Assembly (NCBI RefSeq): GCF_033118175.1
Contig: NC_083685.1
Coordinates: forward strand, 117,932,501-117,996,500
Direction of reading: 5' to 3'
Source of the DNA: Dama dama
Taxonomy: Eukaryota; Chordata; Mammalia; Artiodactyla; Cervidae
Length of the DNA: 64,000 nucleotides
The notes beneath the pieces are model-generated. The model saw only the letters and a program-made list of their open reading frames with translations, was not told the origin of the DNA and did no database searches. Position 1 is the stretch's first letter. Each line of letters starts with the position of its first letter. The translations under genes were made by a program, and so were the position numbers. Below are positions 58,001-63,196 of this stretch, piece by piece.

Positions 58001-59833
58001 TCTCAAATGACGTATTTGCTCTCTTCTCTTTATTGGCACATTACTTTTATTATGACAAATACTTTGTTTTACTTTTTAAAAAGTTTGTGATTCTGTACAA
58101 TAGGAATTGCTCCTTTCTCAAAAGATTTCTCAAGACTTCCCTGTAAAGAGGGTATTCTAAAAATTTCTTGTTTTGTGGGACACTGTTATAAAATTTAAAA
58201 AGAACATCAGTGTTCAACTCCCAAAGCTATCTGGGACAGAACTCTTGGTGTGATGTAATCATGGCCCACTCTGGGAAAAAGCCAGCACACCTGCTAAGGG
58301 CTTGAATAATTTTCTCCAAGATCTAACGGGATTAAGAACTCCCTGGGGCTTCCCTGGTGGTCAGGTGGTTAAGAATCCCCCCTGCAATGCAGGGGACCCC
58401 AGTTCCATCTCTGGTCTGGGAAGCTCCCACATGCTGTGGGGTAGCTAAGCCCACGCATCACAACTACTGAGCTTGTGCTCTGAAGCCCACAACTATGAGC
58501 CCATGTTGAGCAACTACTGAAGCCTGCATGCCCTACGGCCCAGGCCCCACGGCAAGAGACACCACCACAATGAGAAGCCTGCACATCACAACTAGAGAGA
58601 AGCCCCCACTCTCCACAATGAAAGAAAGCCTGCACACAGTAATAAAGACCCAGTGCAGCCAGTAATAAATTAAAAAAAAAAAAGAAAAGAACTCCCGGAA
58701 CTGGCTCCCGGTTGAGCTGACTCTCAAGCTTGCAATAAACCTCACAACTAAGTATTCTTTGATTGTACCACTTCATTTTAAGTGCACCTACTAACAGTGA
58801 AATCTTTATAAATTCGTTTCCCATTGTGGCAAGTTTGAAATTGCCTTGTGCTTGCAGTAAATAATTTCATCTGAGATGTTTCACCAGTACCTTCATTTCA
58901 GAGCTGGTTTCTATCTTGCAAATGGAACATGATTACACGTGGGCAGTGTCCCGTGTTTGAAAAGAACTCACGTGGTTGTCCACAGCATTGTAATTATTCC
59001 CCACCTTTCGTTCCTTGGGATATTTAAAAGGTGGTGAAATTAGAACACTATGTTCTGCCTTTCTTCTGAAGTTTTTGTTTTGCTTCCTAGCCCACCACCC
59101 AATGACTGATTAGATTAGGCGTCTCTGCCTGAAGCCAGAGTTTCCCGTCCAGCCTCACCCTACCGCCCACGGATTCTGCTTCTCAGAAGGATAGGAGATG
59201 GGGAGCAAGCTTGGAAAAACTCTTAACAACTGCACAAAACCATGATGGTACCATAATGTCTGTCGGCTTCGGTACTGGCATCTGACGAAGTCTTCTCATT
59301 GTTGGAGTTCAGAAGCGGTACGGCTGGCCTTAAATTGAAATTTAAAAAGGGAAAAAGAAATAACATTTTTCTTGGCTCTAACTCCAAACTAACAACATCG
59401 TCAAAGAAAGAGCATGAGAAAAACCAGGAGGAGTTTTCTGCAATGAGAAAATTTTACTCTCTTATTTGGAACTCATGCTTTCTTCAGTTCTATGATTACC
59501 AGACAAAAACCTTTTTGCCACTGAAATCAGTGTCCGGACCAAAGGATGCATTGACACGAGGAATCCTTTATTGGGTGAATCCCATGTCGGGAGGGGATTC
59601 CTTATCCTGTGTTAATGTTTTCTCTCGGGAACAGAGAGATAGTTCCCATATGTGGGGAGTTTAGATCTCAAAAACAGTAAGAATAGTACAACCATTGTTT
59701 AAGGAAACTCTATTTTGCCAATTAAGTTTAAAAATTTTAAATTCCATCTACCACCATAATTTCATAAGGAAAAGTGTAGAGAGGACATGATCTCAGAATA
59801 AAGCCATTCCTTCTCCTGAAGGACAGTTCACAA

Positions 59834-59869
<36 letters not shown>

Positions 59870-62742
59870 CTCCACAGCTTGCACTCAAGGTCCTAAATTA
59901 TTTGAGTTTGCCAAGAACCACTGAAGACTTCCTAATGACAGAAATCCTTGCCAGACGAGTCTATCCACACCCACAGATCAGCCTCCCCTCTTCCAAAAGA
60001 CACTGACCTGGACATCTCCACCGGCATCTGCTTGGCTTTAAAAGACAAAGAGAAGAACCAAAGTCAGAATAAAGAACCCACATCCACATCAGATGGGAAC
60101 ACTCATTTCAACCATACTGGACTTTTTTTTTTTTTGAAGATTAAACACCCATAAAAAGAGAAAACAGAAAGCCAAATATAGGTTACAGTTTGTTTTTTTT
60201 TTTCCAAGGAATACAAAATAAATAAACAAAGCAGGTCTTCTCTTGGTCTCACACCAAGATATTTCACATCATTTCCTGTGAAATTGGCATTTCAACCATT
60301 TCAACAGGAGCAACTTCCTTTCGTGGAATGTGGCAAAGAGGAAGATGATAGCACAGGAGACAGATGAGCCAGATAAACAGGCGACTATCTCTTTGCTCCA
60401 AGACCTTCCCCAAAGTAAAGGTTAAATCAATCCCCATGCTTTGAATCCAAAACTGGCCTGAGACAAAGGCCAGACTGACCCTGAGGAAGCGGTTTGTCCT
60501 GAAGACCATTTTCCCGGAGGGGCTGCTTTGAAAAAAACCTGCCTCATCGCATCTGGTCCCTCCTGTCCCCAGCAGCAGCCCCAGGGGTCTCCAACAAACC
60601 TGCCTTATCTCAAAAAAAATGTTGTAGGGCTTCCCTGGGAGGGTCCAGTGGTAAAGAATCTGCCTGCCAATGCAGGGGACGTGGGTTCGACCCCTGGTCC
60701 CAGAAGATTTCACATGCCTCGGGGGCAACAAAGCCGGTGCGCCACAACGACTGAGCCTGTGTTCTAGAGCCCGTGAGCCACAACTACTACTGCCTGCTCA
60801 CTCTAGAACCCCTGCTCCGCAACAAGAGAAACCACCGTAGTGAGAAGCCCGTGCAATGCAGCAGAGTCGTCCCCTCTCCCTGCAACTAGAGAAAGCCTAT
60901 GCAGCAATGAAGAACCAGCACAGCCAAAATAAATAAACAAAATTTGAAAAAAAATTATTTGTTTGAAGACTCTACTGATGCTGTGCCCTTTTGCTTGAGT
61001 CTTGCTTACTTGACTGATTCCTCAGTGTCAGTGGATAATCCCGGCTCCCCTTCCTTGTATGGCTAACCCCAAGTAGAGGGTAGAAATCGTAGCGCAACCA
61101 GAAGATTGACCAGGAGGCATTCAGTGTGTGTGTGTCGGGGGGGTGTCTCCACTTATGCCCAACTCTACCAGCTGTCGGACTAGGTGTGGTCAAAGCCCCA
61201 CACAAAGGGCTACTTCTGATCACATGTAGATGCAACATTTCCCCCCAAATTTGTCTTTTCCTGGGAGCCCAACTCAGAAAGCAAAGGCTTTCACTCATGA
61301 CTGGCTAACTCCAAGGGGCAGTAAAAGCTCACACCCACCAAAGCCAACATCTTTGGTTAGGAAGGTGACACCCCAGGAGGAAAACAAGTGTCATCAGCCA
61401 CATGCCCTCAGCTCCCACTGGACCAGGGCACAAGCTTCCCATGAGGCTGAAGCCCCTCACCTCCATGGCAGGTTCCCTGGCAGGGCAGCCTGGCTGGATG
61501 GAATGAAAGGACTATGCTCACCCTTGGCTTTCTTCAGGAAATAGCATCTGGCTCCAAATACCAAGGTGGCGATGATCACTCCGATGACCACCACTGCGAT
61601 GAGTCCTTTCTTCCAGGGGGCAAGATAGACTGGAAATGAAAAAAAAAAGAAAAAATTAAAAAAAAAATGTTTATCCCTCTGCCAGCAAGAAATAGTACAG
61701 CCTTATGCAACAAATGGGCTTCCCTGGTGGCTCAGATGGTAAAGAGTCCACCTGCAATGTGGTAGACCTGGGTTTGATCCCTGGGTTGGGAAGATCCCCT
61801 GGAGAAGGGAACGGCTGCCCATTCCAGTATTCTGGCCTAGAGAATTCCATGGACTATAGAGTCCATAGGATTGCAGAGTCGGATACGACTGAGTGACTTT
61901 CACTTCACTTCACTTCACTTAAGCAACAAATAAGACTGATTTTTATATCCTTGTCACTCTACCTATCTACCTACCTGCCTACCTCTGAGGGACGCTGTAG
62001 TAGGTGCAGAAATGTTTGTTTCTGCTATAGAGTCAGTGGTGACCTGAGGGGACCATAGGACTGAAGAAGATGCTTTTTAAGCTGTCTGTTCACCCCTCTT
62101 CCCTCTCTATATATCATCCTCTACCCACACAGGTGGGCCCCTCTAACCATGTCTGATCTGCATGACCCACTCCCCTCAACCATAGGCAGTCCGTGGGTGG
62201 ACTCTTGATCCAAGTTGGTGTCTCTGCACCAAGAAGTTTGTAATGAGGACTGTGTGGAGTCCTTCTAATTCCTTATCATAATCACTTCCTGTTTCACACT
62301 TAATTTGAGTGGACTTTTGTTACCTGCCACCAAAGAGCCTGGTGGATGTCAGTCCCTTAGATGCACTAAGTTCCCAGCCAAGTCCTCTTACATGCGCTTT
62401 CTGGCCTTGAGCTTGCAGCTCACACTGCCTTCTGCTGTTGAGACCTTGACTTACCTCTGACGTTCAGTGTGTTGCTTGGGCTCACGTGTTTGGAAAGGTT
62501 GGCTCTGTTGGAGGCCGTGCAGTAATACTGTCCCTCATGCTCCTTGCTGGCCATGGGCACGTGCCAAAGGACCTGGGTGGCATTTGAGGTTTCTTGGTAG
62601 AAGGGTTTGGTCTCCTTTCCTTTGTAAAACTTGTACGTGATAGGACCGGATCCTTCCTTCACGGAGCAGCGAAGCACAAGGGGCTTCCCAGACTCCACCT
62701 CCTCCTTCAAGAGGATAGAGAGCTGGGCTTCATCCACTGGGG
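33251..62742 (-). CDS. PECAM1: PECAM1 (CD31), 3' part: nine spliced exons encoding Ig domain 6, transmembrane segment and cytoplasmic tail
   Basis: Platelet/endothelial cell adhesion molecule 1 is a type I membrane glycoprotein of endothelial junctions, platelets and leukocytes. It binds homophilically through its outer Ig domains and signals inhibition through tail tyrosines that recruit SH2 phosphatases. Joined exons: 62742-62455, 61629-61522, 60035-60008, 59328-59252, 56711-56658, 55642-55580, 49351-49295, 38758-38736, 33280-33251. Each is bounded by AG and GT on the minus strand. Phases agree across every junction, and the lengths (288, 108, 28, 77, 54, 63, 57, 23, 30) give 242 residues plus a TAG stop. 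Order, lengths and residues match exons 8-16 of the known mammalian gene. The product is partial: the signal peptide and Ig domains 1-5 lie beyond the right edge. No frameshift or premature stop is seen, so the locus looks functional. Confidence 0.97.
33640..33757 (-). mobile_element. CHR-type SINE in PECAM1 intron 15
   Basis: GTTT repeat at left, GGATCTTAGTTCCCTGACCA, TTAACCACTGGACTGCCAGA. Same strand as the gene. Confidence 0.85.
33840..34240 (+). mobile_element. LINE-1 3' end in PECAM1 intron 15
   Basis: AATATGCTAAGTGAAATAAG, GATGATGAAAAGTTCTGTGG, GAGATTGTACTTAATGCAAC, GTATTTTGCCACAATAAAAG: order of an L1M-type 3' end, antisense to the gene. Confidence 0.7.
35325..35510 (-). mobile_element. 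MIR SINE remnant
   Basis: CTTGCAACAACCAAGTGAGA, TATAGATGAGGCAACTAAGG, AGGAAATCTGCCCAAAGTGA match MIR in reverse. Confidence 0.65.
35749..35970 (-). mobile_element. Bov-tA SINE
   Basis: CTCAGTCACTAAACCATGTC, GGGATCTATCCAGCCCAAGG, GAGCCATGGGGGAAGCCCT. Target duplication AAGAAGCTCCTT (35737-35748 and 35971-35982). Confidence 0.92.
35985..36110 (-). mobile_element. MIR SINE remnant
   Basis: CATCTCCACTTTATAGATGG, GGGAGCTGGAACCCAGACCC. Second MIR piece, on the other side of the Bov-tA. Confidence 0.5.
36207..36212 (-). terminator. Candidate intronic polyadenylation signal
   Basis: AATAAA on the minus strand in PECAM1 intron 15, followed 15 nt downstream by an A-run. It could serve a truncated PECAM1 transcript or mark the tail of an old minus-strand retrocopy. 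No flanking duplication was found. Confidence 0.25.
37010..37110 (+). mobile_element. MIR SINE remnant
   Basis: TAGCCCTGGCTCTGCAGTTA and GCTGGGTCACACTGGGCAAG match the MIR core. Confidence 0.55.
37527..37650 (-). mobile_element. CHR-type SINE
   Basis: T-run of more than 20, GAATCTTAGTTTTCCAACCA, CCACTGGACCACTAGGGAAG. Confidence 0.85.
37689..37929 (+). mobile_element. BOVA2 SINE
   Basis: Two Bov-A units joined by CACTTTCACTTTTCACTTTT. Target duplication TATCTGCCAAGT at 37677-37688 and 37930-37941. Low divergence; young. Confidence 0.93.
38736..38758 (-). CDS. PECAM1: PECAM1 exon 15: 23-nt microexon
   Basis: Placed between an acceptor TTTTGCAG and a strong donor GTAAGTAC on the minus strand. 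It completes the codon split after exon 14 and reads DFVENRYS, ending in phase 0 so that exon 16 continues with RTEGSLDGS. Phase, length (23 nt, as in other mammals) and both splice sites agree. The exon is isolated: 10.5 kb from exon 14 and 5.5 kb from exon 16. Skipping it changes the frame and would give a different carboxyl end, as known for PECAM1 isoforms lacking exon 15. Confidence 0.93.
41050..41260 (-). mobile_element. MER20-type nonautonomous hAT transposon
   Basis: AGTTTCTTAATGCTGGCACT, TGGATAATTCTTTGTCATGG, ACAACCAAAAATGTCTCCAG. Second MER20 of the window. Confidence 0.7.
41373..41641 (-). mobile_element. BOVA2 SINE
   Basis: GCT repeat, two reverse Bov-A units joined by GTGAAAAGTGAAAGTGAAG. 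Flanked by TTAAAACTAGGGC and TTAAAACTGGGGT. Confidence 0.93.
41839..41955 (+). mobile_element. Bov-A SINE fragment
   Basis: CCATGGCAACCCAATGTAAT, GAGGAGCCTGGTGGGCTACG, GGTCACAAAGAGTCGGCCAC. Confidence 0.82.
42212..42600 (+). mobile_element. Solo LTR of an endogenous retrovirus (class I-like)
   Basis: A 389-bp GC-rich block, distinct from its AT-rich surroundings, starts TGTT and ends AACA. In order it has a CCAAT box (42297-42301), a TATAAAA box (42396-42402), a C-rich presumed R region and an AATAAA signal (42553-42558): a U3-R-U5 layout. It is flanked by near-matching GGTA and GGCA (4-bp duplication with one change). No primer-binding site or internal gene follows, so it is a solo LTR left by recombination. 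It is antisense to PECAM1 in intron 14. The left boundary is the least certain. Confidence 0.65.
42735..42811. mobile_element. Mariner-type MITE, near-perfect hairpin
   Basis: Two 25-bp arms (42735-42759 and 42781-42805) are exact inverted copies around a 21-base loop. The arms carry GGCCAAAAAGTTCGTTCGGG, the terminal sequence of the ruminant mariner. The right end continues to CCCAATA; the left end lacks the matching outer bases. Antisense or sense transcripts of intron 14 would fold into a stable stem. Confidence 0.85.
42812..42900 (+). mobile_element. LINE-1 3' end fragment
   Basis: GCACAGGGAACTCTGCTCAA, TTATGTAACAACTTAAGTGG, AATAGATACATGTATAGG. Confidence 0.6.
42901..43135 (+). mobile_element. 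Bov-tA SINE with A-tail
   Basis: GGACTTCCCTGTGGCTCAGA, CTACAATGCAGGAGACCCAG, CACTTCCACTTCCACATG and an A-run of 15. Confidence 0.92.
43210..43300 (-). mobile_element. BovB LINE 3' fragment
   Basis: TGTCTGACTCTTTGCGACCC and GCATGCCAGGCTTCCCTGTC are the reverse of the BovB 3' end. Confidence 0.65.
43649..43855 (+). mobile_element. Bov-tA SINE
   Basis: GGGCTTCCCTGGTGGCTCAG, GCCAACGCAGGAGACTCAGG, TTAGCAACTCAACAACAAGG. Flanked by AGGAAACT on both sides. Confidence 0.92.
44310..44550 (+). mobile_element. LINE-1 3' end fragment
   Basis: AATGGTCATTGCCAGGGGTT, GAAAAAGTCCTGGAGATGGA, GATTGTACTTAGTGTTACTG, TTTTTACAGTAAAAAAAAC (approximate end). L1M-type order. Confidence 0.65.
45125..45275 (+). mobile_element. 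MER5A-type hAT remnant
   Basis: GATTTGTTAGAAATGCAAGT and CTGTATTTTAACCCACCTGG match MER5A. MIR-like pieces flank it (45290-45345 reverse; 45465-45600 forward, with GTCTCCCCATCTGTAGAGC). Confidence 0.6.
46003..46190 (+). mobile_element. Bov-tA SINE
   Basis: GGCTTCCCTTGATGACTCAG, GGAGACCCTGGTTCGATCCC, GGTTGCAAAGAGTTGGACTT. Confidence 0.9.
46245..46487 (-). mobile_element. Two tandem truncated Bov-tA SINEs
   Basis: Reverse Bov-tA 3'-truncated copies abut at 46245-46372 and 46373-46487, each with its own TTCCCAACCCAGG-type box and tRNA head (GAGCCACAAGGGAAGCCC and GAGCTATCGGGGAAC). They lie 55 bp from the forward copy at 46003. Confidence 0.85.
46505..46640 (+). mobile_element. MIR SINE remnant
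   Basis: GCTCTCTAAGCCTCATACCC, CATCTGAAAAATGGGATTTA, AGTAAGCGCTTAATAAATGT. Confidence 0.7.
46935..47095 (+). mobile_element. LINE-1 3' end fragment
   Basis: CATGGCTGATTCATGTCAAT, CAATATTGTAAAGTAATTAG, CCTCCAACTAATAAAAATAA plus A-rich tail. Confidence 0.65.
47160..47270 (+). mobile_element. MER5-type hAT remnant
   Basis: GTGCTTTTCAAATATTGGCA, GGGAGTACAGATTCTGATTT. Weak but ordered match. Confidence 0.45.
47743..47913 (+). mobile_element. BovB LINE 3' fragment nested in LINE-1
   Basis: GAAATGGTTGGATGGCATCA, GAGCAAACTCTGGGAGTTGG, AACTGAGCAACTGAACAACA. Confidence 0.85.
48000..48467 (+). pseudogene. Processed retrocopy of an unidentified transcript
   Basis: A 468-bp insert in a LINE-1 3' end, bounded by a perfect 15-bp target duplication AAAATGAGTGGATGT (47985-47999 and 48468-48482). 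It ends in an A-rich tail starting at 48440 (A8, then AATAAAT repeats). A variant polyadenylation signal AATACA (48421-48426) lies 14 nt before the tail. The body is not a known SINE or LINE: a C-rich start, then purine-rich GGAGGAGGAAGGGGAGG (reverse-complement-like tracts). It looks like a LINE-1-mobilised, 5'-truncated mRNA 3' UTR. Open frames across it do not resemble a protein. The parent gene is unknown to me. Confidence 0.75.
49295..49351 (-). CDS. PECAM1: PECAM1 exon 14: second tyrosine motif (ITSM-like)
   Basis: A 57-nt exon, phase 1 at both ends, with acceptor CCTTTCCAG and strong donor GTGAGTG. It encodes GLETKGTETVYSEIRKADP. TVYSEI fits the switch-type motif T-x-Y-x-x-I/V, equivalent to Tyr686 of the human protein. 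The two tail tyrosines are 23 residues apart here, the same spacing as human 663 and 686. In-frame skipping of exon 14 is a well-known regulated isoform in mouse and human; the 57-nt length preserves that option. Confidence 0.96.
49840..50125 (+). mobile_element. MER5-type hAT remnant split by Bov-A
   Basis: Left part GCAGATTCTGATTGAGACAG and right part GGGGTTCTAATATGCAGTCA with GGGTTGAGATCCTC fit one MER5-like element interrupted by the SINE and a short A-run. Confidence 0.55.
49954..50078 (-). mobile_element. Bov-A SINE
   Basis: GTGCTCAGTCGCTTCAGTCG, CCCATGGGCAATAGCCCACG, GGAGTGGGTTGCCATGCCCT. Flanked by AAGAGCTTCCTATGC on the left and AAGAGCTTTCT on the right. Confidence 0.88.
52825..53015 (+). 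mobile_element. CHR-type SINE
   Basis: GGGACTTCCCTGGTGGTCCA, GGTTCGATCCCTGGTCGGGG, CATGCCACAACTAAAGATCC, GGTGCAGCCAGATAAATAAA. Confidence 0.9.
53860..54140 (+). mobile_element. L2 LINE remnant
   Basis: CAGGCCCCAGCTCAAAGGCC, CGGCCTTCTGGGACCACCC, CGATACCATCTGCTCATCCC fit L2 3' order. Confidence 0.5.
54851..55048 (+). mobile_element. Bov-tA SINE
   Basis: GGTCTAGGTGGCTCAGTGGT, GGGTTCAGTCCTTGGGTTGG, GAGTCGGACACGACTGAGCA. The CA microsatellite grows from its 3' end. Confidence 0.92.
55049..55080 (+). repeat. (CA)16 microsatellite
   Basis: Sixteen uninterrupted CA units directly after a Bov-tA, in PECAM1 intron 13. Likely polymorphic in length. Confidence 0.95.
55580..55642 (-). CDS. PECAM1: PECAM1 exon 13: first inhibitory tyrosine motif (ITIM)
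   Basis: A 63-nt exon, phase 1 at both ends, with acceptor TTTTGAGCAG and donor GTAGTG. It encodes EPLTLDVEYTEVEVTSPEPH followed by R. The core VEYTEV fits the ITIM pattern (hydrophobic-x-Y-x-x-V), equivalent to the membrane-proximal tyrosine (Tyr663 of mature human protein) bound by SHP-2. The length is a multiple of three, so cassette skipping would remove the ITIM and keep frame. The donor (G|GTAGTG) is weaker than the neighbouring ones. Confidence 0.96.
55643..56657 (-). other. PECAM1: PECAM1 intron 12 (1015 bp)
   Basis: Bounded by GTAATT and GAGCAG. It contains a short LINE-1 3' end with A-tail (56195-56287). No other feature is recognised. Confidence 0.9.
56195..56287 (+). mobile_element. 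LINE-1 3' end fragment with A-tail
   Basis: CACATTGTACACTTTAATTT, GCAATGTTATATGACAAGTG, CTCAGTAAAGCTGG and an A-run of 16. Confidence 0.6.
56658..56711 (-). CDS. PECAM1: PECAM1 exon 12: cytoplasmic tail (54 nt)
   Basis: A 54-nt exon, phase 1 at both ends, with acceptor TTCAACTAG and donor GTAATT. It encodes GYNEDVGNHSVKPLNENK, the expected tail segment. The length is a multiple of three, so the exon can be skipped without changing frame; in-frame omission of this exon is among the PECAM1 isoforms known in other mammals. The exon sits about 1.0 kb upstream of exon 13. Confidence 0.96.
57299..57520 (+). mobile_element. Bov-tA SINE
   Basis: GGCTTTCCAGGTGATGCAGT, GCCAATGCAGGAGACTCAGG, GAGGAGCCTGATGGGCTATA. 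Diverged; forward arm of the inverted pair in intron 11. Confidence 0.9.
57687..57879 (-). mobile_element. Bov-tA SINE
   Basis: TTAATCGCTCAGTCGTGTCC, CCCAACCCAGGGATCGAACC, GAGTCACCAGGGAAGCCC. Flanked by TACTTATGTA on both sides. Reverse arm of the inverted pair. Confidence 0.92.
58346..58685 (+). mobile_element. Long CHR-type SINE
   Basis: GGGGCTTCCCTGGTGGTCAG, CCACAATGAGAAGCCTGCAC, AATAAAGACCCAGTGCAGCC plus A-run. Antisense to PECAM1. Confidence 0.88.
59252..59328 (-). CDS. PECAM1: PECAM1 exon 11: cytoplasmic tail (77 nt)
   Basis: A 77-nt exon with acceptor TTTAAG and donor GTACCA. The joined reading is RPAVPLLNSNNEKTSSDAST followed by EADRHY and the first base of a glycine codon, so phase runs from 2 to 1. 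The block PAVPLLNSNNEK is conserved in PECAM1 of other mammals. The following serine/threonine- and acid-rich part is more variable, as expected. Alternative use of tail exons is known for PECAM1, but this exon changes phase, so skipping it alone would shift the frame. Confidence 0.95.
59329..60007 (-). other. PECAM1: PECAM1 intron 10 (679 bp)
   Basis: Bounded by GTCAGT and TTTAAG. It contains a CA microsatellite (59839-59866). A plus-strand open frame of 121 codons (59299-59664) overlaps it but overlaps exon 11 antisense and resembles no known protein. Confidence 0.9.
59839..59866 (+). repeat. (CA)14 microsatellite
   Basis: Fourteen CA units in PECAM1 intron 10, 140 bp from exon 10. Confidence 0.95.
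60008..60035 (-). CDS. PECAM1: PECAM1 exon 10: start of cytoplasmic tail (28 nt)
   Basis: A 28-nt exon between an acceptor TTTTAAAG and a donor GTCAGT. With the preceding G it encodes AKQMPVEMS and the first two bases of an arginine codon, so phase moves from 1 to 2. AKQMPVEMS is the signature start of the PECAM1 tail, next to the basic membrane-proximal segment. The exon is too short to appear as an open reading frame and was placed by residue match, splice sites and phase. Confidence 0.95.
60036..61521 (-). other. PECAM1: PECAM1 intron 9 (1486 bp)
   Basis: Bounded by GTGAGC and TTAAAG. It contains a long CHR-type SINE (60627-60955) and two short T-runs. The remaining DNA (60100-60620, 60960-61520) is unique; I see no further exon in it. 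Confidence 0.9.
60627..60955 (+). mobile_element. Long CHR-type SINE
   Basis: GGGCTTCCCTGGGAGGGTCC, GCGCCACAACGACTGAGCCT, AGCAATGAAGAACCAGCACA, A-rich tail. Confidence 0.88.
61522..61629 (-). CDS. PECAM1: PECAM1 exon 9: juxtamembrane and transmembrane segment
   Basis: This 108-nt exon, phase 1 at both ends, follows the acceptor TTTCCAG and ends at GTGAGC. The translation begins VYLAPWKKG. A hydrophobic helix of about 19 residues follows (GLIAVVVIGVIIATLVFGA), then the stop-transfer stretch RCYFLKKAK. The cysteine just inside the membrane matches the palmitoylation site known for PECAM1, which aids membrane-raft partitioning. Skipping this exon is the known route to soluble PECAM1 in other mammals; nothing here shows whether it happens in this species. 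The intron just upstream carries an A-rich run on the plus strand (61640-61668). Confidence 0.97.
61630..62454 (-). other. PECAM1: PECAM1 intron 8 (825 bp)
   Basis: Bounded by GTAAG and TTTCCAG. It contains one Bov-tA SINE (about 61715-61915) and an A-rich run close to the acceptor of exon 9. The rest is unique sequence without a recognisable feature. Confidence 0.9.
61715..61915 (+). mobile_element. Bov-tA SINE
   Basis: GGGCTTCCCTGGTGGCTCAG, GTAGACCTGGGTTTGATCCC, CACTTCACTTCACTTCACTT tail. Flanked by GCAACAAAT on both sides. Confidence 0.92.
62455..62742 (-). CDS. PECAM1: PECAM1 exon 8: sixth Ig-like C2 domain
   Basis: This 288-nt exon is flanked by a pyrimidine-rich acceptor ending CCAG (plus CTGG, 62743-62746) and a GTAAG donor, phase 1 at both ends. 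It starts PVDEAQLSILLKEEVESGKP and encodes one Ig-like domain with the expected cysteine pair (in VLRCSV and in GQYYCTA). Possible N-glycosylation sequons are NAT (in TSNATQ) and NLS (in RANLSK). The segment GSGPITYKFYKGKETKPFYQ is characteristic of membrane-proximal Ig domain 6. A symmetric exon per Ig domain is usual for this gene. This is the most upstream exon in the window; intron 7 follows to the right edge. Confidence 0.97.
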
Positions 62743-63007
62743 CTGGAAGGCAGGCAAAAGATTAGTGCTGAGCAGAGAAGTGGGCAAGGGGAGGAACATG
62801 ACATGGCCACTGGTCACTGCCAGCCTTCTGTAATCACGACTCGGACTTGGACTTTGCCCTTTACTCAAGTCTCTTGTGTTACCCCACATTCTTGATAGTT
62901 CCTCCCCCAATGAGCCCAGAAGGGAAGCAATGGACACCTGTCCTCACACGCTGATTAGACACAAGAGGCTAGGGACACCCCCCGGCCCCTTCATTTACCA
63001 CCTCAAG

Positions 63008-63068
63008 TATTGGGTTGGACATAGATGTTATGGAAAAATTTGAACAAACCTTTTGGCCAATCCAATAT
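63008..63068 (-). mobile_element. Mariner-type MITE, internally deleted
   Basis: The ends TATTGGGTTGG and CCAATCCAATA are inverted. On the minus strand it reads GGCCAAAAGGTTTGTTC and then TTTTTCCATAACATC, the ruminant mariner end. TA target dinucleotides lie at both edges. More diverged than the 42.7-kb copy. Confidence 0.75.
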
Positions 63069-63143
63069 TACTGACCACTCAGCTTAACTATACGATTAGT
63101 TTATGTGTTCTATTGGGGTCTACTCTGGGTGTTTGTATGTGTG

Positions 63144-63148
<5 letters not shown>

Positions 63149-63195
<47 letters not shown>
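63149..63195 (+). repeat. (GT)23 microsatellite
   Basis: About 47 bp of uninterrupted GT in PECAM1 intron 7, the longest dinucleotide repeat in the window. Confidence 0.95.

Positions 63196-63196
<1 letters not shown>

Larger units (their letters stand above)
56712..59251 (-). other. PECAM1: PECAM1 intron 11 (2540 bp)
   Basis: Bounded by GTACCA and CAACTAG. It holds a plus-oriented Bov-tA (57299-57520), a minus-oriented Bov-tA (57687-57879) and a long CHR SINE (58346-58685). The two Bov-tA copies form an inverted pair within 170 bp. The rest is AT-rich unique DNA. Confidence 0.9.

Noticed and set aside
59299..59664. 121-codon plus-strand frame overlapping PECAM1 exon 11
   Set aside because: Antisense shadow of exon 11 and intron 10; low-complexity lysine-rich start and no family match.
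6784..61915. tRNA-Glu-like sequences in many places
   Set aside because: All lie in the heads of Bov-tA or CHR SINEs and are diverged; none is a free tRNA gene.
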